This document shows, piece after piece, positions 1-5,764 of a stretch of 6,691 bases of DNA (position 1 is the first letter of the stretch; the number at the start of each line of letters is the position of its first letter). Source of the stretch: an uncultured Clostridia bacterium (GTDB taxonomy: Bacteria > Bacillota > Clostridia > Christensenellales > Pumilibacteraceae); assembly GCA_934277845.1 (NCBI GenBank), contig CAKQVV010000090.1:1-6691 (forward strand), written 5' to 3'. A program made the position numbers and the translations under genes. The notes under the pieces are model-generated. The model was not told the DNA's origin. It saw only the letters and a list, made by a program, of their open reading frames with translations, and ran no database searches.

Positions 1-178
1 CGCGACTGCCGAAAAAGTCGATACACCGTTTTACTTTTTCCGCTTCGCGTTTCGCCTTTACCCTGTCGAACTCACGATCGACCACGAATAAAATTCTGTC
101 GACTTCCGCGCGCTCGAACTCGTTCAGATACTCTTCCCTCAGGTCATAATCGGCATACACCGGTACGGTAATTTTCAT
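1..178 (-). CDS. Hypothetical protein, N-terminal part only (gene cut by the window edge)
   Basis: The gene starts at the ATG whose complement is 176-178 and stays open to base 1, giving 59 codons. A clear Shine-Dalgarno (TTTGGAG on the minus strand) sits about 7 nt before this ATG. The protein begins MKITVPVYADYDL and continues with an acidic-basic stretch including RILFVVDREFDRVKAK (residues 29-44). There is no signal peptide or membrane segment. The pattern, a short beta strand followed by helices rich in charged residues, would fit the first beta/alpha unit of a cytosolic TIM-barrel enzyme of the glycoside-hydrolase type. That is an impression from the start alone and no catalytic residue is visible. 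It is transcribed away from the deacylase gene and shares its divergent upstream region. I do not recognise the family with certainty. Confidence 0.8.
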   Translation of the reverse strand, partial: MKITVPVYADYDLREEYLNEFERAEVDRILFVVDREFDRVKAKREAEKVKRCIDFFGSR

Positions 179-220
179 CGTTTTCTCCAAAGGTTGTTTT
201 TTTGCGTTGCCGCCGTTTTT

Positions 221-249
221 ATTATAATAACATATTTTCCGCGCGACTA
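221..249 (-). promoter_or_regulatory. Possible promoter of the left-edge gene
   Basis: On the minus strand a perfect TATAAT (complement of 221-226) lies about 43 nt upstream of the start codon at 178. The -35 hexamer at 17 nt spacing reads TAGTCG (complement of 244-249) and matches only three positions of TTGACA. The -10 is strong and the -35 weak, so the call rests mainly on the -10 and its position between two divergent genes. Confidence 0.35.
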
Positions 250-327
250 CAAGCGCAAACCGATTGTATTTCTCGCCGATTTTCTTTTCGGATTCAGCAA
301 GACCTGTCGCGCCGCGCGGCGTTTCGC

Positions 328-356
328 TTTACAACCATCGGGATAAATTGTATAAT
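328..356 (+). promoter_or_regulatory. SigA-type promoter of the deacylase gene
   Basis: TTTACA at 328-333 and a perfect TATAAT at 351-356 are separated by exactly 17 nt. Only one base departs from the housekeeping consensus. Transcription would start near 363, leaving a short 5' untranslated region of about 20 nt that contains the ribosome binding site GAGGAA at 372-377. Confidence 0.8.
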
Positions 357-382
357 ATCGCCGTAAAACCGCGAGGAACGAT

Positions 383-880
383 ATGAATAAACAGGAAGTT
401 TACGAATACTTGAAAGAAAAAGGCGTAGCGCACGAAATCACCGAACACGGCGCGATTTTTTCCATGAGCGAACTCGACTCCGTGCCGTTGCCGTATCCCG
501 ATCGCGACGCGAAAAACCTCTTTCTTCTCGACGACAAAAAGCAGAAATACTATCTCGTCACCGTTATGGGCGACAAGCGCGTGGACATCAAGGCTTTCCG
601 TCGCGCTCACGGCACGCGTCCGCTCAACTTCGCTCCGCCCGAAGCCCTCGAGAAGATTTTCAACGTAAAACCCGGCTCGGTTTCTCCTTTCGGCGCGCTC
701 AGCGACGAAATGCACGAAGTCAAAGTCTTTCTCGACGCGGATTTTTTTACGGGCAGCGGACTTATCGGCGTGCACCCGAACGACAACACCGCCACCGTCT
801 GGCTGGCGGCAAGCGATCTCAAAACCCTGCTCGAATCCCACGGCACTTCCGTCGAAATCACCGACATACCGATAAGATAA
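383..880 (+). CDS. Prolyl-tRNA-editing-type deacylase (YbaK/PrdX-like, stand-alone)
   Basis: This 165-residue protein is a free-standing member of the YbaK/ProX editing-domain family, close to the PrdX/ProXp-ala type. Known members hydrolyse amino acids wrongly attached to tRNA, typically alanine on tRNA-Pro, in the cytosol. Family marks visible here are KNLFLLD at residues 44-50 (the conserved lysine region of the active-site cleft), YYLVTV at 56-61, VDIKAF at 68-72, LNFAPPEALEKIFNVKPGSV at 81-100 with its characteristic PG, SPFGALSD at 101-108, and GVHPNDNTATVWL at 129-141. The length is normal for the single-domain form. The start is fixed by GAGGAA 5-10 nt upstream and by the promoter only about 20 nt before it. 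The precise substrate (Ala-tRNA-Pro or another mischarged tRNA) cannot be read from sequence. It appears monocistronic, and an orphan gene remnant follows immediately. Confidence 0.93.
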   Translation: MNKQEVYEYLKEKGVAHEITEHGAIFSMSELDSVPLPYPDRDAKNLFLLDDKKQKYYLVTVMGDKRVDIKAFRRAHGTRPLNFAPPEALEKIFNVKPGSVSPFGALSDEMHEVKVFLDADFFTGSGLIGVHPNDNTATVWLAASDLKTLLESHGTSVEITDIPIR

Positions 881-1100
881 GATTGTCGGCAATTTCGAAT
901 CCCGGTACGACAATTCGCTGTTCTCGAACCGGACTAAACCGCCCGTAAAATTTGCGCCCGACAACCAGCGCATCACCCGCGAAATAGGGTTCTACCGCTC
1001 GCTGGGCGTAAGCAATATTTCGTCGTTTGCGTGCTATCTCGGCTCCGATTACGAAGCCTTGTACGGCATGCCCGACTTTTCGGCGATCGGACGCAAGTAA
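876..1100 (+). pseudogene. C-terminal remnant of a lost protein-coding gene (no start codon)
   Basis: This frame is open for 74 codons from just after an in-frame stop at 873-875 to the TAA at 1098-1100. It begins directly against the end of the deacylase gene, in another frame. Base use is strongly gene-like, with mostly C or G in third positions. The translation looks like a real protein C-terminus: an ITREIGFYRSLGVSNISSF stretch, then ACYLGSDYEALYG and a short tail. There is no ATG, GTG or TTG near the beginning (the first Met is nine codons before the end) and no ribosome binding site, so it cannot be an intact gene. The SSFACYLGSDYE pattern recalls the ends of large glycoside-hydrolase-like or uncharacterised TIM-barrel proteins of Clostridia, possibly the family of the left-edge gene. 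That link is unverified. Alternatives are chance coding-like composition or an assembly join. Confidence 0.6.
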
Positions 1101-1129
1101 AATATAGAATAAGGTCGGATTAAAATAAT

Positions 1130-1351
1130 AAAAGGATAATTCTCGTTCCATGTCGGGGATTCCACGAAACAGCCGTACGCTTTCGTACGGCTGTTTCTCT
1201 GAATGACGGTTAAGAACGGAAACTGCGCGTTTTTATTTAAAATAGAACGAGAAACCCAACTCCTACCTCGTCATTCAGAGAAACGAGCGAACGCGGATAG
1301 CGTTCGCTCGTTTCGTGGAATCCCCTGCATGGATCAGGTAATTATCCTTTT
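1130..1351 (-). repeat. Composite palindromic element A (MITE-like, four-arm inverted repeat)
   Basis: Nested complementary segments span 222 bp. The outer stem is AAAAGGATAATT (1130-1141) with AATTATCCTTTT (1340-1351), then CCATG (1148-1152) with CATGG (1328-1332), then GGGGATTCCACG (1155-1166) with CGTGGAATCCCC (1314-1325). Arm 1 is a 14-bp hairpin, 1166-1179 with 1184-1197, loop CTTT. The inner stem is TCTGAATGAC (1198-1207) with GTCATTCAGA (1270-1279). Arm 2 is a 14-bp hairpin, 1280-1293 with 1301-1314. The core 1208-1269 contains a 40-bp segment (1213-1252) that matches element B at about 80 percent in reverse complement, so the strand is assigned minus relative to B. It sits between convergent genes and has no coding frame of its own. 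It could be a non-autonomous mobile element, a REP/BIME-like repeat, or a structured RNA. Either arm could also slow or end transcription. Confidence 0.85.
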
Positions 1352-1770
1352 TGCTTTTCTTTTCTCAACTGTTCGAGCCGCGCTTTTATCGCGTCAAGAC
1401 CGACGGAAGGATCGGAAATATCCTTGACCGCGAGTTCCATCGGGCAATGCCCGCTACCGTCGCGGTTGCGAATAAAGTCGGTAAGCGTACCATATTCGGC
1501 GGTTATGCCGTGCGCGGTCAGGTACTCGCGCCCCGCCGCGGACATCACTTCGCCGTAAACCGATTTCACGCCCAAAAGCGTCATAAGTATCGCCGCGGCT
1601 TTTCCGACGATAAGGTCGGCAGCCGAAGCACCGCTCACGTCCTCGCCGCCGGCGATAACGCCGAGCAGCGGTGTGACTCCCCGCCCGTCCAGAACGAGGC
1701 TGCGCTCGCCTTTTACGAATGCGACCGAGTACCCGGGCAATAAGGCTTTTGCTCTTTCGAGGTCAGTCAT
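1342..1770 (-). CDS. DUF1893 domain protein
   Basis: This 142-residue soluble protein matches the DUF1893 family (TM1506-like, cytidine-deaminase-like fold in known structures, biochemical role unproven). Visible family marks are ADLIVGKAAAILMTLLGVKSV at residues 51-71, VYGEVMSAAGREYLTAHGI at 71-89, and YGTLTDFIRNRDGSGHCPME at 93-112, including the invariant-looking C109-P110 pair. The length is usual. The ATG overlaps the stop of the upstream S-component gene by 8 nt (ATGACTGA), indicating translational coupling in one operon. The last codons (AAA GGA TAA) lie inside the terminal inverted repeat of element A, so the stop codon and the final Lys-Gly are element sequence. No function can be given beyond the family. 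A link to a transported ligand is possible from context only. Confidence 0.9.
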   Translation of the reverse strand: MTDLERAKALLPGYSVAFVKGERSLVLDGRGVTPLLGVIAGGEDVSGASAADLIVGKAAAILMTLLGVKSVYGEVMSAAGREYLTAHGITAEYGTLTDFIRNRDGSGHCPMELAVKDISDPSVGLDAIKARLEQLRKEKQKG

Positions 1771-2347
1771 TTTGCTCGTCCTTTACGATGAGTTTTTTCA
1801 GTCCCATGACGATAAACGGCGCAACGACCGCCCACAGCACCAGCCCGACAAGTCCGGTCTTGATCTGCGCCCGGATCATAGCCACGCCCAGCGACGACAC
1901 CGACTGAAAAATCGCCACGAGCGCGAGGAAGAACAGTCTGCCGCCGACGAGCGCCAGCAGCACCGCAGGGAACGCCATCCAGCCGTTTTTCGCGATCGCG
2001 CCCGAGAACGCGCCGGTAACCGCCGCCATCGCCGCGAGTTCCGCCGCCATGAACGGCAGGCGTGCGAGCGCGGGCATGGGACTACCGAACGCAAGCGTGA
2101 TGAGAAAACTGACGACGGGCGAAGCGATGCCTACGCCCAAGCCCCACCACGCACCGAGCAAACACCCGCCGATCAGCACCGGCAAGTACATGGGCAAATA
2201 CGTCATGCCCGAAGCCCCGCCGATAGCGAGGTGGAAGACTTGCGGCAGGACGACCGCAAGCGCAATTATACCCAGCGAAACGAGAGTTCTGACCGTGATT
2301 TTCATTTTCACGGACGCATTTTTAAGAGTGAGTACGTTTTCGATCAT
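1763..2347 (-). CDS. ECF transporter S-component-like membrane protein
   Basis: This is a 194-residue, strongly hydrophobic protein with about six membrane segments, starting near residues 20-42, 50-75 and 76-90 and continuing to about 182. The block YLPMYLPVLIGGCLLGAWWG (residues 50-69), the following ASPVVSFL (75-82), and the MPALARLPFMAAELAA region (91-106) are typical of substrate-binding S-components of energy-coupling-factor vitamin/metal uptake systems. Such subunits bind the ligand and dock to a shared EcfT-EcfA-EcfA' module. No such module is in the window, as expected for group II systems. Nothing in the sequence identifies the substrate. The start at 2347 is chosen because AAAGGAG lies 9 nt before it, whereas Met15 (MKITVR) has no such site. 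The gene begins 21 nt after the aldo/keto reductase stop and overlaps DUF1893 by 8 nt. Confidence 0.85.
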   Translation of the reverse strand: MIENVLTLKNASVKMKITVRTLVSLGIIALAVVLPQVFHLAIGGASGMTYLPMYLPVLIGGCLLGAWWGLGVGIASPVVSFLITLAFGSPMPALARLPFMAAELAAMAAVTGAFSGAIAKNGWMAFPAVLLALVGGRLFFLALVAIFQSVSSLGVAMIRAQIKTGLVGLVLWAVVAPFIVMGLKKLIVKDEQND

Positions 2348-2368
2348 AGTCGGTTTCTCCTTTTATTT

Positions 2369-3496
2369 TTATTCGTTGTCCGCTTTTTCAAACTCGGCGG
2401 CGACGTCCTCTAACAGTTTGCGGATCGGCAGGTGCTGCGGACAGGAATACTCGCACTTTCCGCACTTTATGCAGTCCGACGCTTTGCCGTTGCGCCCGGT
2501 GTATACTTTATGATAGTAATAATTCGCGTTCCAACTATCGTAAACCCGTTTGGCGTTCATGCACGAGAACAAGTTAGGTATGTCGATATGCTTGGGACAA
2601 CCGTCGATGCAATAGCGGCACGCCGTACACGGGATCAGGTTTTTCGAGCGAAACACCGCGCAAACCTCGTCCACCGCCGCGCGCTCTTTCTCGTCAAGCG
2701 GCTTGAAATCCTTCATGTGCGAAAGATTGTCTTTCATTTGTTCGAGGTTACTCATACCCGACAGTACCATAAACACGCCGTCGAAACCCGCCGCAAACCT
2801 TACCGCATAACTTGCCGCGCTGCCGCCGTGAAGGTTGTCGAGAATCTTCGCCGCGTCCGGCGGAAGATTTGCAAGCGCGCCGCCCTTGACCGGCTCCATG
2901 ATTATCATCGGCTTGCCGTGCTTGCGGCACACCTCATAGCATTTCCGCGACTGTATTGCCGGATCCTCCAAATCAACATAGTTAAGTTGAATCTGAACCG
3001 CTTCCACCGCCGGGTATTCGGTGAGAATTTCGTCGAGTATTTCCGCCCTGTCGTGGAACGACATGCCCAGGTGTTTGATTTTGCCTTCTTTTCTAAACTC
3101 GATCGCCTGTTCGTAGGCGCGGCACTTCTTGTATTTCTCGAACACCTCTTTGTTTTGCGCGTGCATGAGGTAAAAGTCGAAATATCCGAGTCCGCAATCG
3201 CGAAGTTGCTTTTCCAGCAGCGGGCGCACTTCCGCTTCGGAGCCAAAACAGTTCGTAGAAAGTTTGTTCGTAAAGACGTAAGACTCGCGCGGATATCGTG
3301 CAACCAGACAGTCGCGGAGCGCGGTTTCGCTCTTCCCTTCGAGATAAACTTTCGCCGTGTCGAAATAGTTGAATCCTTCCGCCATGAACAAATCGATCAT
3401 GCGGCAAAACTCGTCGTAATCGACTTCGCTGCCCTTCATCGGCAAGCGCATACAGCCGAAACCGAAGTTCTTTTTCACGTTCTCAAAGTAACCCAT
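2369..3496 (-). CDS. Aldo/keto reductase with C-terminal 2x[4Fe-4S] ferredoxin domain
   Basis: The 375-residue protein has an N-terminal aldo/keto reductase barrel (about 1-265) and a C-terminal bacterial ferredoxin-type domain, the COG1453 architecture. The AKR tetrad is visible: D46 in GFNYFDTA, Y51, K78 in FTNKL and H112 in YLMHAQ. Two CxxCxxCxxxCP motifs follow, C290-C293-C296-C300 and C342-C345-C348-C352, each expected to hold a 4Fe-4S cluster. Members are cytosolic oxidoreductases that may pass electrons between clusters and a nicotinamide-bound substrate. The substrate is unknown. An in-frame ATG 17 codons upstream (3547) exists, but 3496 is preferred: AAAGGAG lies 8 nt before it and family alignment begins at MGYFENVKKNFGFGCMRLPM. 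It is the first gene of a three-gene operon. Upstream, TTGACT (complement of 3600-3605) lies 18 nt before a poor -10 (TTAATT), so the promoter is uncertain. Confidence 0.93.
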   Translation of the reverse strand: MGYFENVKKNFGFGCMRLPMKGSEVDYDEFCRMIDLFMAEGFNYFDTAKVYLEGKSETALRDCLVARYPRESYVFTNKLSTNCFGSEAEVRPLLEKQLRDCGLGYFDFYLMHAQNKEVFEKYKKCRAYEQAIEFRKEGKIKHLGMSFHDRAEILDEILTEYPAVEAVQIQLNYVDLEDPAIQSRKCYEVCRKHGKPMIIMEPVKGGALANLPPDAAKILDNLHGGSAASYAVRFAAGFDGVFMVLSGMSNLEQMKDNLSHMKDFKPLDEKERAAVDEVCAVFRSKNLIPCTACRYCIDGCPKHIDIPNLFSCMNAKRVYDSWNANYYYHKVYTGRNGKASDCIKCGKCEYSCPQHLPIRKLLEDVAAEFEKADNE

Positions 3497-3504
3497 AGGC
3501 TTAA

Positions 3505-3511
3505 CTCCTTT
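3505..3511 (-). promoter_or_regulatory. Ribosome binding site that sets the aldo/keto reductase start
   Basis: The minus strand reads AAAGGAG, followed by 8 nt and then the ATG at 3496. The longer in-frame ATG at 3547 has no comparable site, so this decides the start. Confidence 0.8.
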
Positions 3512-3668
3512 TCTGATATTCTTATGTGCGCCGCCGCGGCAACGCACTCATGCCCTCCGCGCGGCTTATATAATAAATTAACACCGAAACGGCGATTTAA
3601 GTCAAGCGATTTCGACGATTTGCGCCATTTTTAGTAAATTTTCACAAAGCATATTAAGAATAATAAAC

Positions 3669-3907
3669 GGATAAGTATTCGCTTGATGCAGGGGATCCCA
3701 CGGTTCAAAGCATTCGCCACGAATAGCCGGGCGAATACTTTGAACCTCTGAATTGCGCGGTAAAAAGCAAGGCTACGCGTTCAATTTTAAATTATAACGC
3801 ACAGTTTCCGTCTTACCTAGTCATTCAGAGCCGTAAACTATTCGCCCTGCCGTTCCGGGCGAATAGTTTACGGCGTGGAATCCCCCGCATGGAGCGAATA
3901 CTTATCC
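3669..3907 (+). repeat. Composite palindromic element B (MITE-like, four-arm inverted repeat)
   Basis: This is a second, larger member of the family, 239 bp. The outer stem is a perfect 15-bp pair, GGATAAGTATTCGCT (3669-3683) with AGCGAATACTTATCC (3893-3907). ATGC (3686-3689) faces GCAT (3887-3890). Then GGGGATCCCACG (3691-3702) faces CGTGGAATCCCC (3874-3885) with one mismatch. Arm 1 pairs 3703-3718 with 3730-3745 (15 of 16). The inner stem pairs CTCTGAAT (3746-3753) with ATTCAGAG (3823-3830). Arm 2 pairs 3831-3846 with 3858-3873 (16 of 16). The core 3754-3819 contains the segment 3775-3814 shared with element A in reverse complement. It lies between the upstream end of the reductase operon and the 3' end of the lipoprotein gene. 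It holds no plausible coding frame. Confidence 0.85.
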
Positions 3908-3916
3908 TTAAATACG

Positions 3917-3948
3917 AAACCGGCGAAAGCAAAAGCGTTCGCCGGTTT
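3917..3948. terminator. Intrinsic terminator downstream of the lipoprotein gene
   Basis: AAACCGGCGAA (3917-3927) and TTCGCCGGTTT (3938-3948) form a perfect 11-bp stem around a 10-nt loop. A T-rich run follows on either strand: TTTTCTCT on plus, TTTCGTATTT on minus. It sits about 80 nt beyond the stop of the minus-strand lipoprotein gene, its most likely client, and immediately outside element B. Confidence 0.75.
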
Positions 3949-4028
3949 TCTCTCCGCCCATGCCTGAAAACACGGGGCTGTTATTTTAACGACTTTTTAA
4001 TAACTTTATAACGCGGTCACGCTTTTAA

Positions 4029-5285
4029 TCACGCTTTTACTTCGGTGTAGGTACCGTCGGCGTAGGTGTACTCGACGCCATTAAAGAAGTACTTGTTGTT
4101 CTCGGTCTTGTTCGCGCGGTCGAGAACGTTGCCGATGCTTGCGCCCGGATAGTTGGTCGCCCAGTGCGCGGGGAACGCGGTTCCCGGTTCGGTGGTGCAT
4201 TTGAACGTGCTGTTCTTTACGGTATTTCCGGTAATGACGGCGATCCAGTCGTTTGCGCCCGTGACCGATTCCACGTTGAATTTGGCGTCGGCCTGAATTC
4301 TGCCCGCAAACGTAGCCGAACGGGCGCTTTCCACCGTCACGTTGTCCACCATACCGCCGGTGACGACGAGTTTCGATTTGTTTCTCATGTCGTTTTTGTT
4401 GTAGTGGTCGTTGATATACCCTACATACACGCCGGTTCCGCTGGGGGACGCGGATTTTATCGAACTGTTTCTGACGTTTACGTTATTGAAAATCCCCACG
4501 CCGTCGATATACCCGACAACGATGCCGCAATACTTGCCCGTACTGGTTTCCACTTCGATATCCTCGAACGTAATATCTTTCATCGTAATGTAGTAGGTGC
4601 CGGAGATGAAACCTATATTATTGAGTCCTACGCCGCCGGTGTTCGTTTCCGTGGTGATCGTTTCGGTAATCGTAAGTCCCCTGATCGTGTGGTTTTCGCC
4701 GTCGAAAACAGCCTCGGCAAGTTTGTAACCCATCAGCGGTTTCCACGCGGTGTTGCCCATGTCGATGTCGCGTTTGATCTTGATCACGTAGCCGCTGTAA
4801 TCGGCAGCGGTTGCGCCGTTGACTCGTGCGTTGAGCATGTTAAGTCCGTCGGCGTTGTAGATCGTGATCGCCTTTGCGCTTTCGCTGACGTTAAAGCCGT
4901 TTACTACCGTGATTGCGGCGGTTGCGGATTTGCCCGCGACGGTCGCGGTGACGGTTGCCGCGCCTGCCGAAACGGCGGTGACGGTGCCTTCGGCGGCTAC
5001 GGTCGCTACGGCGGCGGGTTCAACCTTGTAGGTCACGGTTTCCGTGCTGTTTTCCACCGTCGGTACGATCCTGACGGTTTCGCCCACGACGAGTTCCGCC
5101 GTGGTCGGCGCAACCGAAATCGTGACGACCGCCGGCGCAGGTCCGGGCGTGGGCGCGGGATCGGGCGTAGGCGTGATTTTATCGTCCTCGCCGGTACCGC
5201 CGCACGCCGCAAACGCGAACGCCGCGACCAAGCACATCGCTATAATCAACGCGACGTGCAGTTTGTTTTTGAGCCAAAGTTTCAT
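4029..5285 (-). CDS. Surface lipoprotein with Big2-like domain and probable beta-helix
   Basis: The 418-residue product carries a lipoprotein signal: basic MKLWLKNKLH, a hydrophobic core at 11-27, and a lipobox FAAC with the lipidated Cys at 28. A Pro/Thr/Asp-rich linker (36-51) gives reach from the membrane. Residues about 52-128 resemble a bacterial Ig-like group 2 domain (VTISVAPTTAELVVGETVRI, then GTVTAVSAGAATVTATVAG). Residues about 138-400 are short strand repeats rich in N, G, T and V (IKIKRDIDMGNTAWKPL, FDGENHTIRGLTI, MKDITFEDIEVETS, FNNVNVRNSSIKSAS), the style of right-handed beta-helix or GLUG-type surface proteins. This suggests binding or adhesion outside the cell. No catalytic site is evident. 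A strong AAGGAGG lies 6 nt before the ATG. A promoter about 270 nt upstream implies a long structured leader. Confidence 0.88.
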   Translation of the reverse strand: MKLWLKNKLHVALIIAMCLVAAFAFAACGGTGEDDKITPTPDPAPTPGPAPAVVTISVAPTTAELVVGETVRIVPTVENSTETVTYKVEPAAVATVAAEGTVTAVSAGAATVTATVAGKSATAAITVVNGFNVSESAKAITIYNADGLNMLNARVNGATAADYSGYVIKIKRDIDMGNTAWKPLMGYKLAEAVFDGENHTIRGLTITETITTETNTGGVGLNNIGFISGTYYITMKDITFEDIEVETSTGKYCGIVVGYIDGVGIFNNVNVRNSSIKSASPSGTGVYVGYINDHYNKNDMRNKSKLVVTGGMVDNVTVESARSATFAGRIQADAKFNVESVTGANDWIAVITGNTVKNSTFKCTTEPGTAFPAHWATNYPGASIGNVLDRANKTENNKYFFNGVEYTYADGTYTEVKA

Positions 5286-5549
5286 TTCTGCCCTCCTTAA
5301 AAATAATGATTTTTTCGGGTTTCACGGGAAATAACGAAAACGACGCCGTGCGGAATAAACCGCGGCGGAGCAAGACGTTTCATCATTTTCGGGGAACCTG
5401 ACAAGGCGGCAATACAAAGCGTGAATTCCCGAAAGCGGAAACGCTCTCGCGATTATCGGTAAAACCATACGCAAAACCCAAGACTCCGATTGTCGGAATC
5501 TCCCCCGTCATATCCTTAATAATAGCATATCTGGCAATCTCTTGCTGTC
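5286..5549 (-). ncRNA. Long, structured 5' leader of the lipoprotein mRNA
   Basis: The minus-strand promoter at 5556-5584 predicts a transcript start near 5549, so about 264 nt precede the ATG. In the RNA, CGGGGGA (complement of 5501-5507) can pair with UUCCCCG (complement of 5390-5396), closing a region of about 118 nt. Inside it, 5482-5500 forms an 8-bp hairpin with a 3-nt loop directly beside the closing stem, and 5418-5445 forms a hairpin with AGCGU/ACGCU. A GCCG/CGGC hairpin lies further down, before the ribosome binding site. I recognise no known riboswitch class. A 42-codon frame starting inside the leader has no properly spaced ribosome binding site. Confidence 0.45.
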
Positions 5550-5555
5550 GATATC

Positions 5556-5584
5556 ATTATATTGTATTTTGTAATTTTTTTCAA
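5556..5584 (-). promoter_or_regulatory. SigA-type promoter of the lipoprotein gene
   Basis: On the minus strand TTGAAA (complement of 5579-5584) and a perfect TATAAT (complement of 5556-5561) are exactly 17 nt apart. The spacer is A/T-rich. Its -35 is only 5 bp from the -35 of a divergent plus-strand promoter. Confidence 0.8.
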
Positions 5585-5589
5585 GTTTT

Positions 5590-5619
5590 TTGACGCGTTT
5601 TTCATCGTTTTTTTATAAT
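5590..5619 (+). promoter_or_regulatory. SigA-type promoter reading right, no adjacent gene
   Basis: TTGACG (5590-5595) and TATAAT (5614-5619) are separated by 18 nt on the plus strand, predicting a start near 5626. The next convincing gene begins at 5860, so this gives either a leader of about 230 nt or a separate small RNA. The stretch 5626-5787 has no convincing coding frame: a 61-codon GTG frame from 5624 lacks a ribosome binding site and would start at the transcript end. Confidence 0.6.
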
Positions 5620-5764
5620 TGATGTGAGTATCCTTCCGTTCAAACCGCGTAAACCGAATTATTGCCGCAAGTTATATTTTGTTCGCTCGATTCCTACAAA
5701 TGTTAAAACTGCGAGAAAACCGTCTAAAAATATCCGCATCGGTTCCGGCTCGTGCGCGTTTTCG

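Noticed and set aside
329..1151. Long minus-strand frames opposite the deacylase and the remnant
   Set aside because: They are antisense shadows of GC-ending codons, without ribosome binding sites or recognisable protein features.
1130..1351. Possible CRISPR array or integron attC reading of the palindromic elements
   Set aside because: There are no regularly spaced identical direct repeats with spacers and no cas or integrase gene; the symmetry is nested inverted repeats.
2432..3634. A 400-codon plus-strand frame opposite the aldo/keto reductase
   Set aside because: The minus-strand reading has intact AKR catalytic residues and two ferredoxin motifs; the plus reading is its mirror and is rich in Arg, His and Val as shadows usually are.
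4164..5300. A 378-codon plus-strand frame opposite the lipoprotein gene
   Set aside because: It is a shadow of the repetitive lipoprotein coding sequence, with Arg/Gly/Asp-rich low-complexity translation.
5392..5517. A 42-codon ATG frame on the minus strand inside the lipoprotein leader
   Set aside because: AAGGA ends only 1 nt before the ATG, too close for use, and the translation shows no leader-peptide feature such as a run of one amino acid.
5482..5530. A possible third, decayed copy of the palindromic element at the lipoprotein leader
   Set aside because: Only the AAGGAT and GGGG-ATTCC end is similar, with gaps; the TCATTCAGA segment and paired arms are missing, so it is mentioned only as a faint resemblance.
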